Below, piece after piece: positions 11,972 to 23,527 of a stretch of 64,000 nt of DNA. The stretch is from Anastatus disparis (taxonomy: Eukaryota > Arthropoda > Insecta > Hymenoptera > Eupelmidae). The number at the start of each line of letters is the position of its first letter. The stretch's first letter is position 1. Under the pieces are notes generated by a model, which had not been told where the DNA came from, ran no database searches, and saw only the letters and a program-made list of their open reading frames with translations. The stretch spans positions 10,130,001-10,194,000 of the forward strand of contig JAFFSR010000347.1 in the NCBI GenBank assembly GCA_017163975.1, in the 5' to 3' direction. Position numbers and translations under genes: made by a program.

Positions 11972-13810
11972 TTAAAGTCTAGCTCTGTTTAATGTTACAT
12001 AGTCAGATGTATTACCATCTGCATCAATAACAGCCTGCTGTCTCTCAGAGAGATAAGACGCAAGCCATTGCACGACTAAATTCGAGATGTCAAGAGAAGA
12101 CATTTTTCTGAGCAGAGAGACATGGCATACCGTATCAAATGTCTTGCTGAAGTCAAATAACAACAGCAACGTCACGTAGCGTTTGTCCATATTGCGTCTA
12201 ATGTCCTTAGTTAGTTTCAGTAGTGCAGTCTAAGTACTATGTCCAGTTCGAAATCCAGTCTGATAAAGGTCCAGTAGCTGTCGTGTGGACAAGTAATTAT
12301 AAAGTTGATCATAGACTAGACGTTCAAGAACCTTGGACATAAAAGATAATAAAGAAATTGGCCTAATGTCACCAAAAGCCTGAGGGAAGGAGATTTTGTT
12401 TATTGTAGTAACCAGCGAGATCTTCCAACATGAAGGAAATAAGAACTTACACAATGAGTCGTTATAAATGCGACATAACAAAGGCCAAATGACCGGAAAT
12501 GCCGCACGGACAAAAGATTGAGGAACAGCATCAAACCCTCTGACCTGTGAAGCTGAATGACAAACAGCCATCCATACATCCTCCAAAGTAACTACATTAA
12601 ACTTAAACATAGGTTTAAATGGTTCATCCAGAACAAGTGTATTTATGTAATCAGAAATGGAGGGGACCAGAGGATCAAACGCAACACCACCAAATTACCG
12701 ATTCAAATCATTAATTGAAAAAGAAAGTCGAGAGTCCCTACTGCTAGAACATACACCAAGCTTCTTGAGCTCTTTTCAGATCTGTCTTGCGTCAGTAATC
12801 TTAGATAGTCTGTCGTGGTAATGGAGTAATTTAGCTGATTCGATGCATGAATGAGCCCGATTTCGAACATCTCTATAACATATAAGGTCAGCACGCAGTC
12901 TAGTACGTTTGAAGCGTCTGTAAAGCCTATCTCTCTCAGAAATTAAGCGGTGATGTTCGGAGGTAAACCACGGACGATGACTCTTGCTCTGTCGAACACG
13001 CCTAACAGGCACAAACCGTAAGATAGCCTCATTAAGATGAGTGTATAGACATTCAAGGCGAGCCAAAAGAGAAGAGTCACCGCTACACATTGCACAATTC
13101 AGAGAACGAATATAATCGAGAAAAGCAGTTTCATCAACCGCTTTATAATCACGATAAGTAAAATTATTAAGTTTAGGCCTAGAGAGAGACGACTTCACAG
13201 TTGTAGCAATAAAATCATGTCCGTCAATAAATGGTTCATCAGTCTTCCAACAATCAAGCAGTAAGTCATTGGCATCGACAAGGCACAAGTCGAGCCACGT
13301 ATCAGAGGAAAAAGTATGATGCGTAGGTCGATACGGCACAGAAAAAAGTGCATTTTCCTTAATAAGGCTCTTAAGAAACACAAAATCATCAGATTCAGAA
13401 CACAAATTAATGTTGAAATCTCCCAAAACTACCTTAGTACTATAATTGTGAATATGAGTAATCAAATCAGGAATGAAGTCTGTATTGGCCAAAAATGGAG
13501 CGTAAGGTGGTCTATAAACAACACCAGCAAAAATGGGTGAAGCCAAGTCAGATGAGTTGACCTCACAGAAGAGATACTCAGGTAAACCAGGCTTACCACT
13601 CCAGCTTCCAGAGGATGAACAGAGACGCACAGAAGTGAGAGAGCAGTGTACAAATAAAGCTACACCACCTCCCCTGGTGTTACGATCCTGTCTATGAAGC
13701 ACATACCCATCAAGAGCAATCAAAAAATCACAAACTATCTGGCCCAGTTTGGTCTCAGTAACAGCTATTACGTAGAAATAGGGGCGATAAGCCAAAAAGA
13801 ATCTAATCAT
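11972..13810 (-). pseudogene. LINE ORF2: endonuclease + reverse transcriptase, broken
   Basis: The endonuclease (12776-13810) nicks target DNA for target-primed reverse transcription. Visible signatures in order are AVTETKL, GGGVALFVH, VLGDFNINL, TWLDLCLVDA and DGHDF, covering the usual metal-binding and catalytic positions. After a frame break near 12776 the RT continues (12230-12610) with IRPISLLSFMSKVLERLV and YQTGFRTGHST. An in-frame TAG follows, and then motif A LLLLFDFSKTFDTV (about 12160-12120). Catalytic motif C and the thumb are absent because the copy ends at 11972. It cannot be active. Confidence 0.85.
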
Positions 13811-13971
13811 CTCAATGTGCGCTCTAATAGAGTTGGCATTGAAATGACAAACTGTGAGACCATCCTTAGTAGTGAAATGATCATGAATGACCGATGAAAC
13901 AGTATTGTTAGAAGGAAGAAGTGCGTTAAAGTGAGAAGGAAAAGAGAATGAGCTTACCCCAGTATCAGATG

Positions 13972-15205
13972 TTAAGTGGCTGCATCGCTGTTGGCTGATA
14001 CTAATGAGAGCTTCACTAAAAAAGCACCCAAGTCGTCATCCAATGCAATACGAATAGCTGCATCTTCCTTCTTCCTTCTGACAAAGATCTTACCATCACG
14101 TACAAATATGAGAAAGTTGTACCTCTTATCTTTGGCCTTTCTAAACACTCTCAACTTCAGTTGGTGCAATGAGTGTGGCAGATATTCATTGATGTTGATC
14201 AAGGAAGGAGTAAGTGTTTCCACAGATATAATTTCAAGCAGAAGGTCATTCCTGATCTTTGAGGTATTAAGGTTACCCATGTTGATTTTTGCTCCGATAA
14301 CAGATCTCGCTAACAAGGCACTCTTCATGGTGACGAGTAATGGCGTTGTAAGCAGCGGAGGATCACCTTGAGATGTTGTTGCAGAAGGAGCAGTACTATC
14401 ATCAGTACTACGAGCTGTACCAGGTCGTGACAAAGGTCGAACCGAATATTGTCACTAAGAGCAAAACCAGAGTTAAGAAAAGCCAATACAGCAAAGACAC
14501 TGCTTTTCAGTTCATTAAATTCATTAGAAACCAAGCCTCCAAACACCAAGTCTGATGCACGCTCAAGACGCTGCTGGCCAGCTGCCAAAACATCACACTG
14601 TTGCCGTAAAGATTTATTGAGCTTGTCTAATTCCTGTAGTTTAGCAGCCATGGGGTCAGATAATGTCTGATTAGGCGCGGCAGAGAGAGATTCCTCCACC
14701 TTCGCCTTAAGCTCCTGATAATCTTGACAAACCTTGTCAAGTCTTGCCTCAGCCGCTCCACAACATTCCTCACCTGCCACAGCAATACCATCCACTCATG
14801 TCTCTAAACTTTTAAATCTCCCATCAAGTGTTAATAGTTGAGTGCCAATATTGTTGATCTTAGTATCCATAGCATCCAGCTCATCTAATTCCTCCATCTT
14901 CTTTAATATACAAGACAAAAGTTCATTTGTTTCTAGCACCGGTAGTGTTGGCGTTGGAGTACGCGACACAGACAGAGAAGCTGAGACATCATTTACAGAA
15001 CCCACAGAACCAGAACGTGATCGATTGCAATTAGGATTTGCAGCTGCTATGCAAAAATTACATACCTTCATTTGTTGGTCGTTATTATCTCTGACTATGA
15101 CAGTTTAGTACAAGAGCTGTGATAGGTCTTACCACAGCGACCACAAAGCTGGGACTTAGATGCAGCACTAAAGTTTTTAAAACAGAGACCACATTGATTG
15201 GACAT
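13972..15205 (-). pseudogene. LINE ORF1: zinc-finger/coiled-coil nucleic-acid binding protein, broken
   Basis: A Met at 15205 begins MSNQCGLCFKNF followed by CGRCGKTYHSSC, a PHD/RING-like Cys/His pattern. A stop and frame change near 15095 precede NFCIAAANPNCNRS (15065 downwards), which supplies further Cys. A Ser/Thr linker and a Leu/Glu-rich coiled-coil segment follow (about 14935-14560), and then, after another frame change near 14400, a C-terminal domain with LRVFRKAKDKRYNFLIFV and a basic KIFVRRKKEDAA tail. This order matches ORF1 proteins of some insect LINEs with baculovirus FP-like C-termini. At least two frame disruptions make it a relic. The gap to ORF2 is about 160 bp. Confidence 0.7.
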
Positions 15206-15476
15206 AGTGACCTCCAAGATTGGAAAACAGCTTAATTAAAATGAATCTTGAATTTTAAATTTAGTGCCAGTTGTATATTTAAAAGTAGATAAGCAGCTTA
15301 AAAAATGCACTTTGAGTTGCTTCTAAGTTTTAGTTGTTGTGAGTGGAAAAACAGCTTAATTTGTACAGAGTAAGATTCGTTTGACTATATTTAGAGAGAG
15401 CAGAATATAATAGTGGAAAGCACCTTAACTGGAGAAGTTACCATTAGGCATCACATAGACGGGCAAAGATGCTAAT
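15206..15476 (-). other. LINE leader (5' untranslated region), interrupted
   Basis: AT-rich with repeated GCTTAA-type words (ACAGCTTAATT at 15229 and 15350, GCAGCTTAAA at 15293, GCACCTTAACT at 15420). It is bounded on the right by the gypsy TSD CTAAT at 15472-15476, and its natural continuation is therefore at 20003. Confidence 0.5.
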
Positions 15477-15659
15477 TGTAATATAAGTGACACAGGGCAA
15501 AATAATATAACATGCTAGGTTATGATACACGTCTCGGGAAGCGTACTCTGTGAGTGCGTGCTTAGCTCATGCAGGCTGGCCGGCAACTGCCGCACGTTAG
15601 ATTAATATACATTCATAGAAACGCCGCCTGCATGGCGCCAAGATCGCACACACGCAACA
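15477..15659 (-). repeat. 3' LTR of Ty3/gypsy element
   Basis: 183 bp, reading TGTTGCGTGTGTGCGATCTT at its 5' end on the minus strand and closing CACTTATATTACA. It is 84 bp longer than the 5' LTR, which lacks the middle segment containing GAGTGCGTGCTTAGCTCATG. Confidence 0.9.
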
Positions 15660-15669
15660 TCTCTCTGTT
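15660..15669 (-). other. Polypurine tract
   Basis: AACAGAGAGA on the minus strand directly before the 3' LTR; expected plus-strand primer position for reverse transcription. Confidence 0.7.
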
Positions 15670-15869
15670 TTTATTCAATGAAAATATGATAGAATACAAA
15701 GCTTATAAAATATTACAAGATTGATGAAAAGTTACAATTGTATAGATAATAATACAATGTAGAAAATCCTTGAAATCTGATACTATGTCTCAATTGCCTA
15801 CATTATCCTCTTTCTCTTTTTTTTTTTTACACGGACAAATGTAAGAATCATAACCGAAGCTAGTGAGTG

Positions 15870-16156
15870 ACCACGTTGCCATAGAAGTTTGGTGGTCCGC
15901 AGTTTCGATGTGGTCTGCTCGATCTTCCTTCATTGACTGATGTTTGGTCTTCTTCGTTGTCGACCTCGTTGTCTAAAGCACGCGTGATCGGCGCGCTGTT
16001 TTCGTTTGAATGTGCGTTTTCTATTTCTAGATTTTTATCATCGTAATTACTGTTCTCTTCTGAATCAGCTGGTGTATTATTATAAGAAACGCTATCCCTC
16101 GGTGATTTGTAAGGAGCCGGGACTAAATGCCATCGATTGCGTTTAATTACTGAGCC
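15870..16156 (-). pseudogene. C-terminal tail of gypsy pol
   Basis: After the stop at 16157 the minus strand continues to read as a hydrophilic, Asn/Glu/Asp-rich tail with an RSSRPHRNCGPPNFYG-like end, a composition common at the end of Ty3/gypsy integrases (often ending in RPxR and P). A premature stop therefore probably separates it from pol. Confidence 0.5.
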
Positions 16157-19013
16157 TTATTCCGTTTTAATCAAGTACAATCTAGGCGAAGCGAGCCTTT
16201 GTATAATCTTGCCGTATACACGTTCATCAATAACCCAGACGCTATCGTTTACTAACAAATCAGATAGTTGGCTTGCTCTATGCCGTTTGTCATATTGCTT
16301 TGCTTGGCCCGCTTTTCTTTCTCGCTCAAACATAGTGACTTTTTCGTGATTTGCTGACGATTTAAGCTTATATGGCGGTAAGGGAACGTTAGAGCGGATT
16401 TTTCTTGAGAACATCAGTTCGGCTGGACTGAAACCGTTTTCCAAAGGAGTCGATCTGTAAGCTAATAATCCTAGCTGGATGTCGTCGCCCTTTTTTATAA
16501 TATTTTTTGCGATTTTTACGGCTGCTTCAGCAGCACCATTACTTTGCTGATAATAAGGTGAGCTTGATACATGAGTAAACTCATACTCTTTTGCGAATTT
16601 ATCGAACTCTGATTCAAACTGCTTCCCACAGTCTGACCGTACAATTTGAGGAATACCAAAATGAGCAAATGTTTCTTGACATTTCTTTATTATCGCTTTC
16701 TGAGTAAGTTCAGTTAATTCATGAATTTCTAAGTATTTACTGTAATAATCTACCATAACCAAGTACCATTTACCGCATTTGAACAAATCCATGCCAACTT
16801 TTATCCACGGTCCATCCAAAATCTCATCTTGAACAAATGGTTCTTTATGGTTTATACGGTGCTCGACGCACTTGGGGCAATATTCAACTAAATTTTTTAA
16901 CTGTTCACTAAGCCCAATCCACCACACAGATTGACGAGCACGAGCTCTACATTTACTTATACCTAGATGACCCATATGAATTTTGTTCAAAATTTCTAAC
17001 TGCAAACCCAGCGGAATTACTAGTCTTGCGTTATACATTAAATACTCTTCTGTAAATGATATGTTATCTTTAAATGCAAAATACGGTAACAGACCCTTTC
17101 CTAAATTTTTTTTTGATGGCCAGCCTTGGTTGCAGTATTCTATGAGAGTTTTATAAATGATATCATTGTTTTGTTCTTTACGAATTCTTTCAAGCATCGA
17201 TTCTGACGTTGGTAAACTAGCGATCACAAACCGCACATAACTTTCTAGCTCTTTGGCCAGCTCGTCTTCAACGTTTGATTTGTAATTACTTGGCGCGCGT
17301 GACAAGCAGTGTGCGAGTATTAACTGCGACCCCGGTACAAACGCCATAGAGTAGTTATATCTCATTAAACAAAAACGTATTCTCTGTAACCTAGGGGTGA
17401 GATCATCAAGCGGTTTTGTTTTTAATATTTGTAGAAGGGGCTTGTGGTCCGTTTCCAAAACTACGTAAATTCTTGTCACATAGTCTTTAAAATGCTCACA
17501 CGTGAACGCTAACGCCAGAGCTTCTTTTTCAATTTGGCTGTATTTTTTTCCATTTGTAGAAAGCATTCTTGATGCATATGCTACTATCTCACGAACTTGA
17601 GTATCCTCCTGCATTAGCACTGCTCCTAAACCATAACTGGATGCATTGGCTTGAACGATTATAGTTTTTTTTGTAATCAAAAAATGCTAGAATTGGAGCC
17701 TGAGTGATGAGTGATTTAATTTCTTGAAAGGCTCTCTCTTGCACATCCGTCCATACAAAATGAGTATCACTTTTTAAGAGAGAGTTTAAAGGCTCAAGAA
17801 CGTCTGATTTCTTTGGAACGAATCTGCTAACGTAATTAACGACGCCTAAAAACCTCATGAGAACCTGTTTATCAGGAGGGGGTACACACTCCAATATAGC
17901 AGACACACGCTTAGGATGTACTTTTACCCCACTATGAGACACAATATGACCGAGAAATTCGATTTCCTGAATACAAAAAACACACTTTTTTTATTAAGTG
18001 TAACACCTGCTTTTTCAAGTCTTGCAAATATTTCGTTTAAAATTACCTCGTGTTCGTTGATTGTTGAAGTATATACTAACACGTCATTAACATGCACCGT
18101 AATATTTTTTATATCGCGAAATAATTCTGCAAACCATTGCGAAAAATAATCCGGCGCGCAATTTATTCCAAACGGTAGTCGAGTAAACATAAATCGACCG
18201 AACGGCGTAATAAACGTAGTCAACTTCTGACTCTCAATATCCAATTTCACTTGATAAAATCCTGCTTTAGCGTCCAATTTCGAAAAATACTTACTACCTT
18301 TCAAACTTGATGGTGCTACGTCGACCTTGGCTAATGGGAAATTGGACCGCTTTACGACATCATTTAATTTTTTATAATCGCTGCACAAACGAACGCCCTT
18401 CGAGTCTTTCTTCTGAACAACCACAATTGGACTACACCAATCTGTTGGAAAGTCTACCAGTACAATTATTCCTTTGTTTTTTAGATTGAATAACTCGTTT
18501 TTTTACTTTATCCATTAATGGCAAAACAACAGTTCGCGGCACAGATTGAAAGAACGGTTTGATATGTTCTTTAATTTGTATAGACAAAGGTTTGTCAAAT
18601 TGGCCTATTCCATTGAAAACGTTCGGAAACTTATTTACAATGTCATCCGTATTATGATTCACCGTTATTTTTATGTTATAAATATCCTTTATCAAACCGA
18701 ATCGTTTTATGTCTGGTCGTCCTAATAAGCAGCTTTCAAGTGCGTCAATTACATAAATCTTACTTTCAATGTTTACATTATTCCAACTTATATTTGAATT
18801 AAAATATTTAATTAATTTCAACGATTTACCGTCTGGGCCTTTTACTACTCTAGAACTATTTTTAATTTTATGTCTATACTTAGCTGGAACAATTGATAAA
18901 GGAACACACGTCACAGATGCGCCAGAATCAACAATGAATTTAATGTTATTGTCTATCTCGCTCACACGCACAGTTAATGTAATTTCCTTGTCGCCGAGTT
19001 CATCACTTACCAT
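16157..19013 (-). pseudogene. pol: Ty3/gypsy pol: protease, RT, RNase H, integrase
   Basis: Protease: FIVDSGASVTCVP (about 18930) with the DSG active site. RT (17924-18424): VRLCSDYKKLN, KLDAKAGFYQV and LPFGINCAP, but the catalytic YxDD box reads VHVNDVLV, with an Asp replaced by Asn. A connection region (17589-17942) follows, reading HPKRVSAIL and then VNYVSRFVPK. RNase H: IIVQANASSYGLGAVL, where the usual catalytic Asp is Asn. Integrase: HMGH...CPKC zinc-binding HHCC, then a core with VGMDLF, VRSDCGKQF and NGAAEAAVK, so the DDE residues look intact. Frame breaks lie near 18430, 17930 and 17660. It is inactive as it stands. Confidence 0.9.
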
Positions 19014-19079
19014 ACCTAAAAATATGTCGCTGGCGTTGTCCTCCGATCCGTTCTCTTCCGTTACGAGATTTACTTTACC

Positions 19080-19846
19080 TACTTTAGAACGACAGACACT
19101 TTCCTAATGGCCTCGTTTACCGCACTTGCAACATTTCGTGTTAGACGCTGGGCATTTTTGCATGTTTACATGACGCGGCCAACCACACCTACCGCACTTT
19201 GAATTTTCGCTTGAATTTCTTGAAAAACCTGTTCGATATTTCTTTTTTCCATCAGCGATTCAGTTGATTTCTGCCTCACAAAGATCTCTGTCTTCGCGCA
19301 TCTTCTTGCCTTCTTTAGCTTGTATTTCCGCCTGACGCGCCATCTCTGTCGCTTTAGATACGGTTAAGTCCGCCATAAGCTGCATGCGTTCTGAAACGCG
19401 CGCGTCTCGAATTCCGATAACTATTTGGTCTCTTATGAGATCGTCTTTCAAATCCCCGAATTCACATGATGCCGACAGCGTATACAATGACGTAATAAAC
19501 AAGTCCACACTTTCTTCCGCTGGCTGAGCCCTCGAGTTGAACTTATAACGCTCGAATACGACATTTTTTTTGGTTTGAAGTAATTGTCGAATTTGTTTTT
19601 TACTGTATCGTAAGTTGTGGAACTTGCCATGTTAGGCATGATTTGAGCTAAAATTTCTTCAGACTTCTCTCCCATAGTATAGCACAGCAAGTCTATTTTT
19701 TCCTTATCTTTTTTCGATACAGAATCATACACAGATAGATATCTCTCAAATCTTTTAATCCAGTTTTGCCATTGTTGTGGTTTCGCAAAATCGACTTCAC
19801 TTGGAGGTTGAACTGCCGAAGGAACGAAAACTTGATCGTCCGGCAT
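19080..19846 (-). pseudogene. gag: Ty3/gypsy gag with CCHC zinc knuckles
   Basis: Begins MPDDQVFVPSAVQPPSEVDF with a capsid-like region (QQWQNWIKRFERYL). A frame shift near 19500 leads to the segment KDDLIRDQIVIGIRD, typical of Ty3/gypsy capsid C-termini. Two Cys/His motifs follow: CGRCGWPRH with a downstream Cys, and CCKCGKRGH followed by a TAG stop inside the second knuckle (about 19108). It would package RNA in the particle. The first ATG at 19846 lies about 58 bp after the LTR. Confidence 0.8.
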
Positions 19847-19885
19847 TTTACGTATAATCTATATAGCTTTTAGGGCTTATATGAT

Positions 19886-19903
19886 AACACACACCTAGCA
19901 CCA
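19886..19903 (-). other. Primer-binding site
   Basis: TGGTGCTAGGTGTGTGTT on the minus strand directly after the 5' LTR. TGG pairs with the tRNA CCA end; the tRNA species was not identified. Confidence 0.65.
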
Positions 19904-20002
19904 TGTAGTATAAGTGACACAGGGCAAAATAATATAACACGCTAGGTTATGATACACGTCTCGGGGATGCCTGCGTGGCGCCAAGATCGCACACACACAA
20001 CA
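19904..20002 (-). repeat. 5' LTR of Ty3/gypsy element (shortened)
   Basis: 99 bp, matching both ends of the 183-bp 3' LTR but missing an internal 84 bp between GAGACGTG and the GGCGCCA region. Element ends are TGTTGTGTG and TACTACA. Confidence 0.9.
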
Positions 20003-20007
20003 CTAAT

Positions 20008-20480
20008 ATACAGGTTATACAAGGGGTGGAGCCACTAGCACCAAGCAAATAAGACTCCTCTTATAAAAAATAATTGCATTAAAAAAGATTGAGGTTACGT
20101 TGTAGACAATAGATAAAGCAAGTTGCAACACATCTGCATACAATATACTGCACTATTGTAATATACAGCAATTAAAACCAGCATGCAGTAAATTCCACGC
20201 TGTTACAACTAGATTCTATCTAAGAGAACAATGAAGTTAATGCATATATTATCTAAGAGATGGCGTCAACAGCGTCAAATAAATATGATCCCTCTTGCAG
20301 TATATAATTGCGCCAAAAAGATTGAGGTAATGTTGTAGATGAAAATATAAAATGAATTGCAATGCAATCATGCACAATATAATGTACTAACACAGCACTC
20401 AATAACAAAAGCAAGCCCACAGCAACTTTTCAGGCAGCAGCAGAGTCCAGTTTCTTAAAGTAAGTAGACTCAACGAGTGC
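20008..20480. repeat. Two diverged copies of a ~237-bp unit
   Basis: GACTCCTCTTATAAAAAATA at 20051 and GATCCCTCTTGCAGTATATA at 20288 begin similar stretches that share AAAAGATTGAGGT and GTTGTAGA. They lie between the gypsy TSD and the end of the next LINE ORF, so they may be tandem units of a LINE untranslated region. Which of the two LINEs they belong to cannot be decided here. Confidence 0.6.
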
Positions 20481-23275
20481 TTAATGCATTCTACCATTCA
20501 GTGTGCTCATCCAAAAGAAATTTGTCAAATAGACGGTATTCAATGCCTGCGTTGATCCCACTTCGAAACCATGTATTACATCAACATTATTGTTAATAAA
20601 AGAAGAAGATGATGAAACAAAAGAGTTGAGCATCGCCGCTGTACGAACTGTAGGACATATGAGAAGCCTTGTAGGGAGTCTATTGGAGGACCTAACCATT
20701 GTGTCTATATTTGCTCGGCAAAATATCGATGCCAGGTAAGATGGATTTTGGTATGATATAATAGAATGAGCAAGTATCGTTTTAAAATAGAGTCGCCTAT
20801 TTTTAACTGAAATCCATCCTAATTCAAGGCGAAAAGGAGTAACTCTATCTTGCCACCCAATGTTCCCAATCACGAATCTAACACAAGCATTAAGAGCACG
20901 ATGAAGTTTAAGATTCAATGTTTGTGGAAGATCATCATACACTACACAGCAATAATCCAGAATAGGAAATATTAATGCTTCAACCAATTCTTTTTTGATC
21001 TTTCTAGACATTGCATGTCTATGAAACTTGAGAGACTGGAGAGTTCCAAAGACTCGACCAACCACTGAATTTACCTGTTTATTATTATATAGAGTGCTAT
21101 TTATCCAGACTCCCAAGTTCTTAACTATATCTGTATAAGTAATAGGGACATTGCTTACCAGAACAGGAGGACATACAGAGAGATCAATTCTCGAAATAAA
21201 TTGTTCACTACCTAGAAAAATAGCTTGCATTTTGCTAGGATTAGGAGTAAGTTCGTTTTCATCAGCCCATCTTACAACTGTGGCTACCTCATAATTCATG
21301 AAGTTTATTCCTTCCTCTATTTTTGCAGGAAGAAATGAGTGATACAGCTGTAAGTCGTCTGCAAAAAAATATGTTGAACTCTGCTCAAAACTGAGGAAAG
21401 GTCATTTATATAAATAGAGAATAGCAGGGGGCCCAGAACACTACCCTGAGGAACACCCGCCGTACAAGAGATCCACTCACCCACCTGATTTTCCAAATCA
21501 GGGACAGCATAAAACCTGTTCCTAAGGTATGTCGCAAACCAGCGTATAACTGTGTCGGAACAGTTGAAAGAACGAAGTTTAAGAAGTAATCTAGCATGTG
21601 GTACCGTGTCAAATGCCTTAGAAAAATCGAACAAGAGCAACAGCGTTACCATACGTTTGTCTATTGCTAGCCGAGAATCCTCAAGAAGCTTCAAAAGAGC
21701 TGTTTGCGTACTATTTGCTCTACGGAAACCTGTTTGTAGGCAATCTAGCAGTGAATTTGCTTCTATGTGAGAGTTTAATTGTGAATGTACAACCCTTTCC
21801 AGAACCTTTGAAATTTCACAGAGTTTTGCGATTGGTCGAGTTTGCGAAGGAGAATCAAGTTTGTTAGACTTGGCTAACGAAAGCAGAAAGGCTCTCTTCC
21901 ATGGGTCAGGAAATATTCCTGTAGAAAGTGATACATTCATGATAGAAGTCAGGTATGGCGCTATGGAATCCTGAGTAATTTTTAACATATCTGTTGACAG
22001 ATCATCAGGTCCTACAGCTTTTGAGAAAGCCATATTCAGAAATGACTCAGTGACGGAACTGTCAACCTGAGAGAAATCGAAAATAGGAAAATTACTGCTT
22101 AATGGTACAGCAAGCACCTTATTGATATCACTATCTGATAGAGCAGAAGATGTTGATGAGATGGAGGTGTAATGAGTCAGTAGGGCTTTAGATGAAAAAT
22201 ATTGTAGTAGTGAAGGTAAGACTTTGTTTGAAAGTCCAATCTTGTGTAGGGTTGACCATCGACTGGTTGAGTTTGCCAACGCGGCCAGACGATTAGAAAT
22301 AAATTTATTTTTAGCTGCGTCAAGAGCATTCGAGACTTTACCACGAAGTCTTCAATAATTAGCTATGGCTAAAATAAAACCTGAACGTGCAGCTGAACGG
22401 TAAACTCTATCACGTTCTTTCATTCTAGCACGAATATCTGCAGTAACCCAGGGCTTTTTCTTTATCATTATATTTCGAGAGTTGAGTGGTGAAAATTTAT
22501 CAATTGACGAGACTAGGACAGTAGACAAACCATTAACTAAACCATTAATAAGTTGTTCATTTGAACAAGAAGTTGTGTGGCTCTCTTGCGATTTTATTAG
22601 AAGATCACGTGAAATAGTATGGTTTAAACTATCACGATTTAGGTTAGAAAGATTTCTGAAAAATACTTTCCTTATTGCATTCATTGGCTTGTATATTCTA
22701 AGAGTGATCGTGGTAAGATCATGACCTGCAATAAAAGAAGCTGATGATTTATCATATGATAGCAAAGAACTAACATCATTAATAATAAAAAGATCGATCC
22801 ATGTATGAGTAGTATACTCAGAAGTTAAAGTATGATGAGTAGGTTCAGTAGGTACAACATAAAGAGCCAACGAATCAATAGTTGAGCGTAAAGTATCAGA
22901 AGAATAATTATTAGATAACAAGTTAAAATTGAAATCGCCGGTAATAACAATATTTTCAAAGGGAGGTAAATAATTAGAAATTAAATTGAAAAATTCCTCA
23001 GGAAAAATAGCTTTAGAATGCAGATACACAACTGAAAAAAGAAGTTTTTCAGCATTATACATAATTTCTGCTAATAAATATTCCGCTTTATTGTCAAAAA
23101 CAGGGTCAGACTGTGCCAGGATATTGACCTTAAAGAAGTCACGGGCATAGAACCCGACTCCCCCACCTGCTTTGCCCACACTATCAAGTCTAAAGAAGTT
23201 ATAATGCTCAATAGAGATTAAAGAGCTATCATCCAGCTCAGTTAAGAAAGTTTCCGTTACGGCAAAAATATCCAT
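20481..23275 (-). pseudogene. LINE ORF2: endonuclease, RT and C-terminal region
   Basis: Endonuclease (22352-23275): FAVTETFLTELD, GGGVGFYARD, VITGDFNFNLLS, HTWIDLFIINDV and AGHDLTTI. RT (21317-22279): AVGPDDLSTDMLK, SKVLERVVHSQL, LQTGFRRANSTQ, motif A LLLLFDFSKAFDTV and motif B GVPQGSVLGPLLF. Motif C reads FADDLQLYHSF, but only after a one-base shift in a run of seven T (about 21361-21367). The third segment (20481-21299) carries thumb and C-terminal sequence including LGVWINSTLYNNKQV, FPILDYCCVVYDDLP and LPTRLLICPTVR. The catalytic FADD is preserved, so very few changes separate this copy from an open frame. Confidence 0.88.
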
Positions 23276-23527
23276 TTTAGTTGACGTAATGTAATGTTCA
23301 ATAGCTGAAAAATGTGTTTCGATCCTATTAACCTTAGTATGAGAAATTTCTATCTTATCTAAAGAATCAGAATTGAGTTGGTTTGAAAAATTGGAAGATG
23401 AATTGATTTTAAGATTGTGAGAAATTACACTATTGTTAAAACAAGCGCTACTAAAACAATGGTTTTGAGAAGTATTTAAAAAAGAAGAAGAAAGAAGCGA
23501 GCCCGCTACAAGAGAGCCATAGAGACC

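Larger units (their letters stand above)
11972..15476 (-). mobile_element. LINE-1st copy: jockey/I-like non-LTR element, 3'-truncated
   Basis: Minus-strand LINE with an untranslated leader (15206-15476), ORF1 (zinc finger, coiled coil, basic C-terminal domain) and ORF2 (APE-type endonuclease, then reverse transcriptase). The RT stops after motif A: the conserved QGSVLGP and YADD regions and the whole 3' end are missing where AT-rich DNA begins at 11972. The right end at 15476 abuts the Ty3/gypsy LTR, whose 5-bp TSD shows that the LINE flank continues beyond 20003. Clade assignment within the jockey/I group is uncertain. Confidence 0.8.
15477..20002 (-). mobile_element. Ty3/gypsy LTR retrotransposon (complete but decayed)
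   Basis: A 4526-bp minus-strand element flanked by the 5-bp duplication CTAAT (15472-15476 and 20003-20007). The 5' LTR is at 19904-20002 and the 3' LTR at 15477-15659. A TGG-starting primer-binding site adjoins the 5' LTR and a purine tract (AACAGAGAGA) adjoins the 3' LTR. Domain order is gag, zinc knuckles, protease, RT, RNase H, integrase, which is the Ty3/gypsy order. No env is seen. Several frameshifts, stops and lost catalytic residues make it inactive. It inserted into LINE-derived sequence and is therefore younger than that LINE. Confidence 0.95.

Noticed and set aside
13976..14371. 131-codon frame on the plus strand
   Set aside because: It is antisense to the conserved LINE ORF1 C-terminal domain.
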